Below are positions 7,859-16,357 of a stretch of DNA of 64,000 nt, piece by piece; position 1 is the first letter of the stretch; each line of letters starts with the position of its first letter. Source of the DNA: Mesorhizobium sp. BR1-1-16 (GTDB lineage Bacteria; Pseudomonadota; Alphaproteobacteria; Rhizobiales; Kaistiaceae); assembly GCF_020165495.1 (NCBI RefSeq), contig NZ_JAIUIE010000010.1:1-64000 (forward strand). Reading direction: 5' to 3'. Position numbers and translations under genes: made by a program. The notes below the pieces were generated by a model. The model worked only from the letters and a program-made list of their open reading frames with translations, was not told where the DNA came from and ran no database searches.

Positions 7859-9139
7859 ATGACTTTCGTCCGGCGACTGGCAGGCGCTGCCGCAATCCTG
7901 ACCTTTGTCCTCGCTTCTGCGGTGATGGTCGGATCGAGCGAGGCCCAGGAGCCGGCGCCCGCGACGCCGCCGGCAGCGGGCGCAAAGCCGCCGGCCGTCG
8001 AGGCGCAGCCGGTCACGCCGCCGCAACTGACCGTACCCGCGACCGAGCCCGTCGAAGAGGGCATTCCCGAGCCGGCTGTTCCCCCCGACGAGGCGCCCGT
8101 CGGCGCGAATGATGGCGACGCGGTCGTCGTCGGTCCGCAGCGGCCGATCCGGGTCGGCGTTCATGTGAGCGCGCCCTTCGTCATGAAGCGTGGCGGCAAA
8201 TTTACCGGCATGGCGATCGACCTGTGGGAGAACCTCGCCGGTGATCTGCAGCGGACATTCACCTATCAGGAGTTCCCGACCGTCGGCGCCCTGATCAAGG
8301 CTGCCCATGACGACCAGATCGATATTGCGGTTTCCAACATCACCGTGAATGAGAGCCGGGCGCGGCGGATCGACTTCACGCAGCCATGGTTCGATGCCGG
8401 GCTTCGGATCATGATCAATGAGCGCAGTCACGCCAGCGTCCTCGACGTGATCGGCGAACTGCGCGATGCCGGCTTTCTCACCACCTATGCCCGGATCGGG
8501 TTGGCCCTTCTGCTGGCGACCATCATGATGACGTTGTTCGATCGTCATTTCGATAGCGCCTTCCCGAAGCGCTGGCGTGATGGCTTCGCGGACAGTTTCT
8601 ACACGGTGATGCAGATCGCGACGACCGGAAAGCCGGCGACGCGCAAGAACCTGTTCGGTTGGCTCGGCCGCATCTGGCAGGGCGTCTGGCTGATGGCGGG
8701 CGTCGCGGTCATCGCCTATGTCACCTCGTCGGTGACCACCGTGATGGCGACGCTCTCGGCTGCCAACCAGATCCACAATGTCGAGGATCTCGAGGGCCGT
8801 ACGATCGGCGTGATCAAGGACACCGTCTCCAATGATTTCGTCCGTGAGCAGGGCCTGCGCAATATCGCCTTCCTCACATTCGACGAGGCGATCGCAGCGC
8901 TGGAAAGCGGCGATGTCGACGCCATCATCGAGGATGGCCCTGTGCTGCAATATTACATGTACACGCATCCCCGCGCCGATGTGCGGCTGGTCGGTCCGCG
9001 TTTCGAGCCGAGCAAATATGCCTTCGGCACGCCGCAGAACAGCGTCCTGCGCCGTCCCGTGACCATCGAATTGCTCTCGTCCGAGGAGCACGACGAGATC
9101 GACAAGCTGCGCCTCAAATATTTCGGGCAGGAGCAATAG
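7859..9139 (+). CDS. Prokaryotic ionotropic glutamate receptor-like protein (binding domain interrupted by an ion-channel pore)
   Basis: A 426-residue protein with a signal peptide (1-29), a Pro/Ala-rich spacer (30-95), and a two-lobed amino-acid-binding domain split by a membrane module. Lobe 1 is about 97-190 (ITVNESRARRIDFTQPWF), helix M1 209-226, pore loop 243-262, helix M2 272-297, lobe 2 310-390. This is the S1-M1-P-M2-S2 order of bacterial GluR0-type ligand-gated channels. The filter position reads ATTGKPAT, not the potassium TVGYG, so selectivity is unclear. ATG 7859 follows GAGGAAGAGCGGGG. Its last 26 bases overlap the end of the convergent ATPase gene at 9114. Gated-channel function is inferred. 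Confidence 0.8.
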   Translation: MTFVRRLAGAAAILTFVLASAVMVGSSEAQEPAPATPPAAGAKPPAVEAQPVTPPQLTVPATEPVEEGIPEPAVPPDEAPVGANDGDAVVVGPQRPIRVGVHVSAPFVMKRGGKFTGMAIDLWENLAGDLQRTFTYQEFPTVGALIKAAHDDQIDIAVSNITVNESRARRIDFTQPWFDAGLRIMINERSHASVLDVIGELRDAGFLTTYARIGLALLLATIMMTLFDRHFDSAFPKRWRDGFADSFYTVMQIATTGKPATRKNLFGWLGRIWQGVWLMAGVAVIAYVTSSVTTVMATLSAANQIHNVEDLEGRTIGVIKDTVSNDFVREQGLRNIAFLTFDEAIAALESGDVDAIIEDGPVLQYYMYTHPRADVRLVGPRFEPSKYAFGTPQNSVLRRPVTIELLSSEEHDEIDKLRLKYFGQEQ

Positions 9140-9920
9140 CCGGATCGGCCGGCGCCGGCCGCGTGAACCCCTTGCTGGCCGCCAGCATCGCCTGCGTATA
9201 GTCAGCCTTCACCGACCCATCGCGGAGCGCCGCAGCCGTCGTCTCCTCGACCATGCGGCCCTGGCGCAGCACGATCAGCCGCTCGCAAAGATGCGCCACC
9301 ACGGCGAGGTCGTGACTGACCAGGATATAAGCGAGGCCGAAGGCGCGACGCAGCTCTTCCAGGAGGTTGAGGATCTCGGCCTGCACCGAGGCATCGAGCG
9401 CCGAGGTCGGTTCGTCGAGCAGCACGATCCTCGGCCGGAGGATCAGCGCACGGGCGATCGCGATGCGCTGGCGCTGACCGCCGGAAAGCTGATGTGGATA
9501 GCGGAAGCGATAGGACGGCCCGAGCCCGACCTCCTTGAGCGCCGCCACGATCCGCGCCTCGGCATCGGGAATCCGATGGATCGCCAGCGGTTCTGCGAGG
9601 ATCTGGTCGACCGTGTGGCGCGGATGCAGCGAGGCATAGGGATCCTGGAACACCATCTGCACGGCGGTGAAGAAGTCCATCCGGCGCGGCGTCGGAACCG
9701 CGACGCCATCGAGCATCAAATGGCCGCCTGAAAGCGGCGCAAGTCCGGTAATGGCGCGCAGCACCGTCGATTTGCCCGAGCCGCTCTCGCCGACAAGGCC
9801 GAGCGATTCGCCGGGCGCCAGCGTGAATGAGACATCGTCGAGCGCCGCGACCGTGAGCCGCCCGACGCCGAACCGGACGGAAAGATGCGACGCTTCGAGC
9901 AAGGGTGGTGCCGTGGTCAT
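9114..9920 (-). CDS. Dipeptide/oligopeptide ABC transporter ATP-binding protein, DppF type
   Basis: A 268-residue ATPase, the second of a peptide-importer pair. Motifs are Walker A GESGSGKST, signature [16 protein letters not shown], Walker B IVLLDEPTSALD and switch His in LVSHDLAVVAHL. It is shorter than typical DppF (about 325 residues) because the C-terminal peptide-importer tail is reduced to a short Pro/Ala stretch. The first codon overlaps the stop of the DppD-type gene (ATGA at 9917-9920). The 3' end overlaps the convergent receptor-like gene by 26 bases. Confidence 0.9.
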   Translation of the reverse strand: MTTAPPLLEASHLSVRFGVGRLTVAALDDVSFTLAPGESLGLVGESGSGKSTVLRAITGLAPLSGGHLMLDGVAVPTPRRMDFFTAVQMVFQDPYASLHPRHTVDQILAEPLAIHRIPDAEARIVAALKEVGLGPSYRFRYPHQLSGGQRQRIAIARALILRPRIVLLDEPTSALDASVQAEILNLLEELRRAFGLAYILVSHDLAVVAHLCERLIVLRQGRMVEETTAAALRDGSVKADYTQAMLAASKGFTRPAPADPAIAPARNI

Positions 9921-10753
9921 CGGGCCCAGGCCGGATCGCGGGTGAGCACGGGGAGCGGATGGCTGTCGCCCGCGAGCTTCGGCAGGCAGCCGATCAGCCC
10001 GCGCGTATAGGGATGCCGCGCCGCGCCGAGCGCTCCCGAAGCAAGTTCCTCGACGATTTTGCCGGCATACATCACCAGAACGCGGTCGCAGAACGAGGCG
10101 ACCATTTCGAGATCGTGGCTGATCAGGATGAGGCCCATGCCACGCTCGGCGACGAGCTGGTCGAGGATCCGCAGCACCTCGCCGCGCACGGTGACATCGA
10201 GCGCCGAGGTCGGCTCGTCGGCGATGAGCAGTTCCGGCCCGGTGATCAGCATCATCGCGATCATCACGCGCTGGCCCATGCCGCCGGAGAGTTCATGCGG
10301 ATAGAGCGCCATGACGCGGTCGGGCGCGGTGATGCGGACGTCTTCCAGCATGGCCAGCGCCGCCCGCTTCGCCTCGCGATGCGAAACGGGCGCATGGGCG
10401 CGGTAGGATTCGATGATCTGCTGCCCGACGGTCATCACCGGATTGAGCGAATAGCGCGGGTCCTGCATCACCATGGTCATGCGACTGCCGCGAAGGCTCC
10501 GCCGGACCTGCGGCGATGCGGTCATCAGCTCGATGCCGTCGAAGACGAGGCGGCTTGCGGTGACTTCGCCGGGCTTGGCGGTGAGCCCAAGGATGGCGCG
10601 CCCGGTCTGCGATTTGCCGGAGCCGCTTTCCCCGACAATGCCGAGCCGTTCGCGCCCGAGCGTGAACGAAATCCCCCGCACCGCTTCGACCGTGCCCTCG
10701 GCAAGGGGGAAGCGGACGCGGAGATCCTCCACCTCAAGCAGCGGCGCGGTCAT
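9917..10753 (-). CDS. Dipeptide/oligopeptide ABC transporter ATP-binding protein, DppD type
   Basis: A 278-residue ATPase with Walker A GESGSGKSQ, signature LSGGMGQRVMIAMML, Walker B LLIADEPTSALD and switch His in LISHDLEMVASF. The C-terminal HPYTRGLIGCLPKL is the oligopeptide-transporter tail motif (oligo_HPY). The start is set at ATG 10753, four bases inside the preceding permease stop; the upstream in-frame extension runs antisense-like through the permease and has no family match. It forms a heterodimer with the DppF-type ATPase. Confidence 0.92.
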   Translation of the reverse strand: MTAPLLEVEDLRVRFPLAEGTVEAVRGISFTLGRERLGIVGESGSGKSQTGRAILGLTAKPGEVTASRLVFDGIELMTASPQVRRSLRGSRMTMVMQDPRYSLNPVMTVGQQIIESYRAHAPVSHREAKRAALAMLEDVRITAPDRVMALYPHELSGGMGQRVMIAMMLITGPELLIADEPTSALDVTVRGEVLRILDQLVAERGMGLILISHDLEMVASFCDRVLVMYAGKIVEELASGALGAARHPYTRGLIGCLPKLAGDSHPLPVLTRDPAWAR

Positions 10754-11667
10754 CGCGCGGCCTTTGGATCGAGCGCGTCCCGCAACCCGTCGCCGAGCAG
10801 GTTGAAGCCGAGGCTGACGACGAAGATGGCGATGCCCGGCACCGCCGCGACCCACCACTGATCCATGAGGAAGCGTCGGCCCTGCGCGATCATTGTTCCC
10901 CATTCCGGCGTCGGCGGCTGCGCGCCGAGACCGAGAAAGCCAAGCCCTGCGGCGGTCAGGATGATGCCGGCCATGTCGAGCGTGACGCGCACCGTCACCG
11001 ATGAAAGACAGAGCGGCACGATATGCTTCAGGAGGATGCGCAGCGACGAGCCGCCTTGCAGGCGGACCGCGTGGATGAAGTCGCTGTTGCGGATGGTCAG
11101 CGTCTCGGCGCGGGCAAGGCGCGCATAAGGCGGCCATGCCGTGATGGCGATGGCGATGATCGCGTTCTCGATGCCGGGTCCGAGCGCCGCGACGAAGGCG
11201 AGCGCGAGGACGAGGCGCGGGAAGGCGAGGAAAATGTCGGTGATCCGCATGAGGATGCGGTCGATCCAGCCGCCGAAATAGCCGGAGATCGTGCCGATCG
11301 CGAGGCCGATCGGCGTGGCGATCACCGAGACGAGGATGACGACGGCGAGCGTCAGCCGCGAGCCGTAGAGAAGGCGCGAATAGATGTCGCGCGCCTGATC
11401 GTCGGTGCCGAGCCAGAACACCGGTCCCGGCGGCAGCAGTCGCTCGGTCCGAAGATCACCGCTCGCGATCGGCGAATGGGTAGCGAGCAGCGGTGCGAAG
11501 ACAGCGACGAAGATCAGCAGCACCACGATGGCGAGGCCGGCCATGGCGGTCGGATTGCGCGACAGCCGTCGGAAGCCCTGCCAGGCATGGCCAAGCCGCG
11601 CCTGCGCCCGCGATTGCGGCTCGGCGGTGGTGAGCCAGGCGGCGAGCGATGAGGATGTGCCGGCCAT
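10750..11667 (-). CDS. Peptide ABC transporter permease, DppC type
   Basis: A 305-residue inner-membrane permease. It begins with a cytoplasmic N-terminus, a first helix at LAIVVLLIFVAVFAPLLA and the periplasmic LGTDDQARDIYSRLLYGSR typical of DppC/OppC. The coupling loop lies around AVRLQGGSSLRILLKHIVP. Stop and start codons overlap those of its neighbours, giving a tightly coupled operon in the order binding protein, DppB, DppC, DppD, DppF. Confidence 0.92.
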   Translation of the reverse strand: MAGTSSSLAAWLTTAEPQSRAQARLGHAWQGFRRLSRNPTAMAGLAIVVLLIFVAVFAPLLATHSPIASGDLRTERLLPPGPVFWLGTDDQARDIYSRLLYGSRLTLAVVILVSVIATPIGLAIGTISGYFGGWIDRILMRITDIFLAFPRLVLALAFVAALGPGIENAIIAIAITAWPPYARLARAETLTIRNSDFIHAVRLQGGSSLRILLKHIVPLCLSSVTVRVTLDMAGIILTAAGLGFLGLGAQPPTPEWGTMIAQGRRFLMDQWWVAAVPGIAIFVVSLGFNLLGDGLRDALDPKAAR

Positions 11668-12716
11668 CAGCGCGTCCTCGGATCGAGCAGGCGGTAAAGG
11701 AGGTCCGAGACGAGGTTCAGCGTCACGAAGGCGGCGCCGACCACCAGGGTGCCGCCAAGGACTGCGTTCATGTCGGCGTTCTGCAGCGATGACGTGATGT
11801 AGGAGCCGATGCCCGGCCAGGAAAACACCGTTTCGGTCAGCACGGACCCTTCGAGCAGCGTCGCATAGGAGAGCACCACCACGGTCAGAAGCGGCACGGC
11901 GGCGTTGCGCAGCGCGTGGCGCCAGACGACGCGCGCCTCGGAGAGGCCCTTGATCCGCGCCGTCACGACATATTCCTGCGCCAGCTCGTTGAGCACGAGG
12001 GCGCGCGTCATGCGGCTGATATAGGCGAGCGAGAAATAGCCGAGCAGGCAGGCGGGCAGAATGATGTGGCTGACGGCATTCCAGAACACGTCGATCTGGC
12101 CCTGCATCAGGCTGTCGACCAGCAGCAGGCCGGTGACCGGCGTCACCAGATAGTCATAGGCGATATCGATCCGGCCCGGCCCGGCCACCCAGTCGAGCTT
12201 GGCATAGAACAGCAGCAGCGCCATCAGCCCGAGCCAGAAGATCGGTACCGAATAGCCGACGAGGCCGATGATCCGCACGATGTGGTCGAGCACGCTGCCC
12301 GAGCGAACGGCGGCGAAGACGCCTAGCGGCACGCCGATGAGGGTACCGATCAGCGTGCCGAGCGTTGCGAGTTCGATGGTCGCCGGGAAATAGGTGCGGA
12401 TATCCTCGATGACCGGATTGGTCGTCAGCACCGAGCGCCCGAAATCGCCGGTCACTGCCTTCACGAGATAGATGCGGAACTGTTCGACGAGCGGCAGGTC
12501 GAGCCCCATCTCGGTCCTGACCCGCTGATAGGTGGCCGCGGATGCGCGGTCGCCGACCACCGCCAGCACAGGGTCGATCGGCACGATGCGGCCGATGACG
12601 AAGGTGACGACGACGAGCCCGAACAGCGTGATCGCGAGGGTCAGTAGAAAGCCGGCGATGCCGCCGGCAAGGCCAAGAGCGGCGCGTCCGCGCCGCTCCG
12701 GCGTCGTTGCAGCCAT
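11667..12716 (-). CDS. Peptide ABC transporter permease, DppB type
   Basis: A 349-residue inner-membrane permease with the DppB layout: first helix ITLFGLVVVTFVIGRIVP, a large periplasmic loop with MGLDLPLVEQFRIYL, SVPIFWLGLMALLLF, and the coupling region TARIKGLSEARVVWRHALR. It ends in LLYRLLDPRTR. I use ATG 12716; a TTG at 12737 overlapping the upstream stop would add seven residues. It forms the channel with the DppC-type permease. Confidence 0.9.
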   Translation of the reverse strand: MAATTPERRGRAALGLAGGIAGFLLTLAITLFGLVVVTFVIGRIVPIDPVLAVVGDRASAATYQRVRTEMGLDLPLVEQFRIYLVKAVTGDFGRSVLTTNPVIEDIRTYFPATIELATLGTLIGTLIGVPLGVFAAVRSGSVLDHIVRIIGLVGYSVPIFWLGLMALLLFYAKLDWVAGPGRIDIAYDYLVTPVTGLLLVDSLMQGQIDVFWNAVSHIILPACLLGYFSLAYISRMTRALVLNELAQEYVVTARIKGLSEARVVWRHALRNAAVPLLTVVVLSYATLLEGSVLTETVFSWPGIGSYITSSLQNADMNAVLGGTLVVGAAFVTLNLVSDLLYRLLDPRTR

Positions 12717-12733
12717 CAGGCCAGAATCGAGGC

Positions 12734-14332
12734 TCAATCCTTGCTCGTGCTGGTCGCGAGGTTGTTGTCGAAGGACGGACCCATGATGAAGCCCTGGACG
12801 TTGGACCGGAGCGCCGCGCTCTCCGTCTTCTGGAACATGATGACGAACGGCCCGTCGGCCATCACGTCGCGCTGCAGCTTCTCGTAAAGCGCTGCCCGCT
12901 TCGCCGGATCGCGCTCGAGGATTGCTGCCCCGACCTCAGGGCCGAGCACGGGCGTCGGCCAGGCATTGCGCCAGGCGAGTGTTTTCGACGACGCGTCATC
13001 CTTGTTGTCGGGGTTGGAAGCGAAGGTCTGGGCGTTGGAATGCGGGTCCTGATAGTCGGAACCCCAATCGCCGATATAGATGTCATGCGCGCGGGCGCGG
13101 TATTTGGTCAGCGTCTGCTTGCCGTCGCCCGGGATGATCTCGACCTTGACGCCGGCCTTGGCAAAGCTCGACTGGATCGCCTCGGCGACGCCGGTGATCG
13201 GCTGCGTGGAACGCACATCCATGGTGACGGTGAAGCCATCCGGCAGGCCAGCCTTGGCCAAGAGCGCCTTCGCCTTGTCGACATCGAGTGCATAGGGATT
13301 GTCGTTGACCGCGCCGAGGAAGCCCTTCGGCAGGAAGGCCTGATGAACGCTGGCCTGATCCTTCATGATCGTATCGACGATCGCGCTGTAGTCGACGAGA
13401 TATTTGAGCGCCTCGCGTACCTCTGGCTTTGCGAGGTTGGGATTCTTCTGGTTGAGGCCGAGATAATAGAGCGTGCCCTTGGGCGCCCGCTGGATCTTGA
13501 TATCGGGGTTGCCTGAAAGAGCCGTGATCTGCTCAGGCCCGAGATTGCGCGCGATGTCGACATCGCCTTTTTCCAGGAGAATTCGCTGCGTCGCGGTCTC
13601 GGGAATGTGGCGATAGATGACGCGGGAAAGCGGTGTCGGGGTGCCCGAGAAATTCGGGTTGCGTTCCAGCACCACCACCTCATTGGCGCGCCAGTCGCGG
13701 ATCGTGAAAGGACCGGAGCCGGCATAATGCGTTTTCAGCCAGCCATTGCCGAGATCGCCATCGGCCTCGTGTTCGAGCACCAGCTTCTTGTCGACCACCG
13801 AAGCGACGGATGACGTCAGCGCATAGAGCGCGAAGCTCGGCGCATAGGGGCGGTCCATTGTGAAGTCGAGCGTGTAATCGCCGGTCGCCTTGATGGCATC
13901 CTTCACATTGTCCTTGGTGATGCCGAACTGCGTGATGATGAAGGCCGGCGACTTGTCCAGCAGCACGGCCCGCTGCAGCGAGAATTCGACATCGGCTGCG
14001 GTGATCGGATTGCCCGAGGCGAATTTCCGCCCCTCGCGGATCTTGAAGCTGATCGTCTTGCCGTCGTCCGAAACCGTCCAGCTCTCGGCCACCACGCCGA
14101 ACATCTTGGAGACGTCGTCGAGGTCGTAGCCGATCAGTCGCTCATAGGTGTTGCCGGCGATCTCGGTCGTCGAGAATTCGAACAGCTCGGCCGGATCGAG
14201 CGAGATGATGTCGTCGATCTGCCAGGCCTGGACCAGCGTGTCCTTCGGCGTTGCCGCGAACACACTGGAAGAGGCGAGCGCGACGGCGAAGACCGCCGCC
14301 GCGAGACCTCTACTGACGAAAGCCAAACCCAT
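12734..14332 (-). CDS. Peptide/nickel-type ABC transporter substrate-binding protein (SBP_bac_5)
   Basis: A 532-residue periplasmic binding protein of the DppA/OppA class. A signal peptide spans residues 1-26 (cleavage near VFA-AT). The family start region IDDIISLDPAELFEFS and a large C-terminal lobe are present. ATG 14332 has a GGAGGAG ribosome site. It is the promoter-proximal gene of the five-gene operon running to 9114. The 80 bases upstream must hold its promoter unless it is read through from the flavin reductase gene. Ligand class (peptide, glutathione, opine) is not determinable. Confidence 0.92.
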   Translation of the reverse strand: MGLAFVSRGLAAAVFAVALASSSVFAATPKDTLVQAWQIDDIISLDPAELFEFSTTEIAGNTYERLIGYDLDDVSKMFGVVAESWTVSDDGKTISFKIREGRKFASGNPITAADVEFSLQRAVLLDKSPAFIITQFGITKDNVKDAIKATGDYTLDFTMDRPYAPSFALYALTSSVASVVDKKLVLEHEADGDLGNGWLKTHYAGSGPFTIRDWRANEVVVLERNPNFSGTPTPLSRVIYRHIPETATQRILLEKGDVDIARNLGPEQITALSGNPDIKIQRAPKGTLYYLGLNQKNPNLAKPEVREALKYLVDYSAIVDTIMKDQASVHQAFLPKGFLGAVNDNPYALDVDKAKALLAKAGLPDGFTVTMDVRSTQPITGVAEAIQSSFAKAGVKVEIIPGDGKQTLTKYRARAHDIYIGDWGSDYQDPHSNAQTFASNPDNKDDASSKTLAWRNAWPTPVLGPEVGAAILERDPAKRAALYEKLQRDVMADGPFVIMFQKTESAALRSNVQGFIMGPSFDNNLATSTSKD

Positions 14333-14412
14333 GATCGCTCCTCCGGCTGCATGACGCGGATCGGAGAAGTCTGCCTCGCGGCGTCGCCGCCGTCCATGGC
14401 CTTGCCGGGATG

Positions 14413-15324
14413 TCAGGCCGCCAGCGGCTCGAACACCAGCGACTGATGCAGGAAGACGCCGGCCGCGACGCCATCCGCCGATGCCCAGGTCGCGTTATGC
14501 GGCGCGCGGGCGATGTCGCCCGCCGCGAAGATGCCGGCGACCGTCGTGCGCTTGCGCTCGTCGGTGCGGATGATCGGGCCGAGCGGGGTCTCGTCGAGCG
14601 CGCAGCCGAGCCGTTCTGCGAGATCGCTGTTGTGGCGCACCACCGGCCCGACATAGAGCGCATCGATCGGCACGCTGCGGCCGTCAACCAGTTCCACGGC
14701 CGAGAGGTCGCCGCCATCGCCAGTGAGCGTCCGGACCGGGGCCGGCTCCAGCGCGATGCCGCGCGCGCCGAGCTTTGCGGCGGTCTCAGTGTCGGGCACC
14801 GGCCCGCCATTCAGGAACAACGTGGTCGGCCCCCAATCCGCGACCAGCAGCGCCTGATGCGCCGCCATCGGGTGTGACTGCAAAACGCCGAGACGGCGGC
14901 CGGAAAACTCGAAGCCGTGGCAATAGGGGCAATGCAGGACGGTCGCGCCCCAGCGTTCGGCGAGGCCCGGCACATCGGGGAGCGTGTCGGAGACGCCATA
15001 GGCGAGCACCAGCTTCTGGGCCGCGAATGCTTCGCCGCTGGCGGTCGTGACCGAGAAGCTTCCGTCGCTGCCGCTGATATCGATGACTTCGCCGGCGAGC
15101 GTCCGCGCATTCGGATAGCGCTGTATCTGCGCGCGGGCGGTTTCGATCATCGCCAGCGGGTTGCTGCCGTCCTGCGTGAAGAAACCGTGCGAGGCATCGG
15201 CGAAGCGGTTGCGCGGCCGTCCAGCATCGACGACCAGCACGGGGCGGCCCGTGCGGGCGATTTGCAGAGCGGCGGAAAGGCCCGCGAAGCTGCCGCCCAC
15301 GATGACGGCGTCATAGTTTGGCAT
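14413..15324 (-). CDS. NAD(P)/FAD-dependent oxidoreductase, thioredoxin-reductase-like with CPYC
   Basis: A 303-residue flavoprotein. The N-terminus has the FAD-binding [20 protein letters not shown], the middle has the redox-active CPYCHGFE, and the C-terminus has the FAD motif [10 protein letters not shown]. The NAD(P) Rossmann part is compact, as in class II thioredoxin reductase relatives. The start at ATG 15324 lies within the last 14 bases of the Rrf2 gene, so translation is coupled to the regulator. The pair suggests a thiol- or oxidant-responsive reductase controlled by its own regulator. The electron partner is unknown. Confidence 0.88.
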   Translation of the reverse strand: MPNYDAVIVGGSFAGLSAALQIARTGRPVLVVDAGRPRNRFADASHGFFTQDGSNPLAMIETARAQIQRYPNARTLAGEVIDISGSDGSFSVTTASGEAFAAQKLVLAYGVSDTLPDVPGLAERWGATVLHCPYCHGFEFSGRRLGVLQSHPMAAHQALLVADWGPTTLFLNGGPVPDTETAAKLGARGIALEPAPVRTLTGDGGDLSAVELVDGRSVPIDALYVGPVVRHNSDLAERLGCALDETPLGPIIRTDERKRTTVAGIFAAGDIARAPHNATWASADGVAAGVFLHQSLVFEPLAA

Positions 15325-15778
15325 GATTGGTCTCCAGATCGACGGAACGGCCGCTGGCGACCATCCGGGCGTGAAAGTCGGCGCTGAGCATGGCGAGGGT
15401 GACGGCGCCGAAGCGGGCGAGCAGCAGCGCTTGCGCCTCCGCGAGGCTGTCGTCGAGCGCGGCATTCACCGCTTGCTCAACAAGGCATCCGGGGCTTTCC
15501 GTGCGGTTGCCGATGGCGAAGAGGTCCGGCTGGCCGAGCGCGTCATAGATGTCGCGCAGTGTGATCGCCGCGAGATCGCGCCCGATGGTCCAGCCGCCGC
15601 CATGGCCCTTTTCCGAGCGGACGAGGCCGGCCTCACGCAACCCCGCCATGATACGGCGCACCACGACGGGATTGGTTTGCATGGCCCGCGCCATCGTTTC
15701 CGACGTCACGGGCCCCTTTATTTCGGCCATGTGCAGCAGGACATGCAGCACGCCCGACAATCGGCTGTCGCGTTTCAT
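15311..15778 (-). CDS. Rrf2 family transcriptional regulator
   Basis: A 155-residue winged-helix regulator. The N-terminal helix-turn-helix includes [20 protein letters not shown] and the wing [10 protein letters not shown]. Unlike IscR or NsrR it lacks the three-Cys cluster-binding set; one Cys remains ([10 protein letters not shown]), so a single-thiol switch is more likely than an Fe-S sensor. I choose ATG 15778. A TTG at 15814 would add 12 residues but coincides with a -35-like TTGACG. The palindrome at 15771-15803 covers the start codon, indicating self-repression. It is followed by the flavin reductase gene with a 14-base overlap. Confidence 0.88.
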   Translation of the reverse strand: MKRDSRLSGVLHVLLHMAEIKGPVTSETMARAMQTNPVVVRRIMAGLREAGLVRSEKGHGGGWTIGRDLAAITLRDIYDALGQPDLFAIGNRTESPGCLVEQAVNAALDDSLAEAQALLLARFGAVTLAMLSADFHARMVASGRSVDLETNHAKL

Positions 15779-15803
15779 GTAATTTTGTATGTTACATGAA
15801 ACG
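15771..15803 (-). promoter_or_regulatory. Perfect 12-base-arm palindrome, candidate Rrf2 operator overlapping promoter and start codon
   Basis: CGTTTCATGTAA and TTACATGAAACG flank a nine-base spacer. The ATG of the Rrf2 gene (15776-15778) lies inside one arm. On the minus strand TTGACG (15814-15809) is followed 17 bases later by CATACA (15791-15786), so the operator would cover the -10 region and the transcript could be almost leaderless. Self-regulation is the natural reading. Confidence 0.75.
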
Positions 15804-15837
15804 GCGCGCGTCAAGAGGCAGCCGGCGCAGGTCGCGT

Positions 15838-16356
15838 TCAGGCGGGTTTGTCGGTGTCGATGCGGTAGCGGAAGTCGCAGCGTTTCGCGCCCGACATGAT
15901 GGTCGTCGTGCGGGTCATGGTGATGCGGCTGTCATAGCCCTGGCAAAAGGTGCCGTCGCGCTGGCAGGAGAGAATGTCGCCGATCTCGCCGAGGCCCATG
16001 GCCTGGTACATCTCGGCATAGCGGCAGCGCGTCACGTCATAGTCGAAACGATCCGCACTCTCGGCAATGACCTCGAAGCGGAGCGCGTCGTCCTGGCGCC
16101 ATTTTGGCTGCAGCGCGGCGAAGGTCGCAAGGTCGGTCGGGCCGGGTTCGGCGGCGGCCAGCCGCCGACCGCTCTCGATCGCCGCGTTGGTAATGGCCGC
16201 CTTCAGCGCCGCCCGTGCTGCCTCCTTGCCGAACCGGGCGACCATCTCCTCGTAGATCGGCTTGATGATCTCGGCCTCGATCCGGCGGCGGGCGAGGATG
16301 CCGAGGCCGTTGACGGCGGCCTCGACCGTGGCGGCGGGGTCTTCATCCATCGCCAT
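15838..16356 (-). CDS. L-2-amino-thiazoline-4-carboxylate hydrolase-like protein
   Basis: A 172-residue protein matching the PF14196 family. Its marks are the spaced Cys residues in [28 protein letters not shown] and AKRCDFRYR. The name comes from the Pseudomonas enzyme that opens the thiazoline ring on the way to L-cysteine, but most relatives are uncharacterised. ATG 16356 follows the stop of the E1-like gene by one base, so they are translated together. The pairing with a thiamine-diphosphate enzyme suggests a catabolic step beyond cysteine synthesis. Confidence 0.8.
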   Translation of the reverse strand: MAMDEDPAATVEAAVNGLGILARRRIEAEIIKPIYEEMVARFGKEAARAALKAAITNAAIESGRRLAAAEPGPTDLATFAALQPKWRQDDALRFEVIAESADRFDYDVTRCRYAEMYQAMGLGEIGDILSCQRDGTFCQGYDSRITMTRTTTIMSGAKRCDFRYRIDTDKPA

Positions 16357-16357
16357 T

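Noticed and set aside
12717-12737. TTG start for the DppB-type permease overlapping the binding-protein stop
   Set aside because: Possible, but the AAGGA in front of it abuts the codon directly with no spacing, and ATG 12716 gives a normal start; kept as an alternative in the entry.
14378-14392. GC-rich hairpin GCGGCG-TC-GCCGCC between the flavin reductase and peptide-binding genes as terminator
   Set aside because: Short stem, no T-run on either strand; common by chance in DNA of this composition.
15311-15814. Longer Rrf2 protein from TTG 15814
   Set aside because: It would add 12 residues encoded inside the palindrome and the -35-like TTGACG; the ATG at 15778 gives the normal Rrf2 N-terminus.
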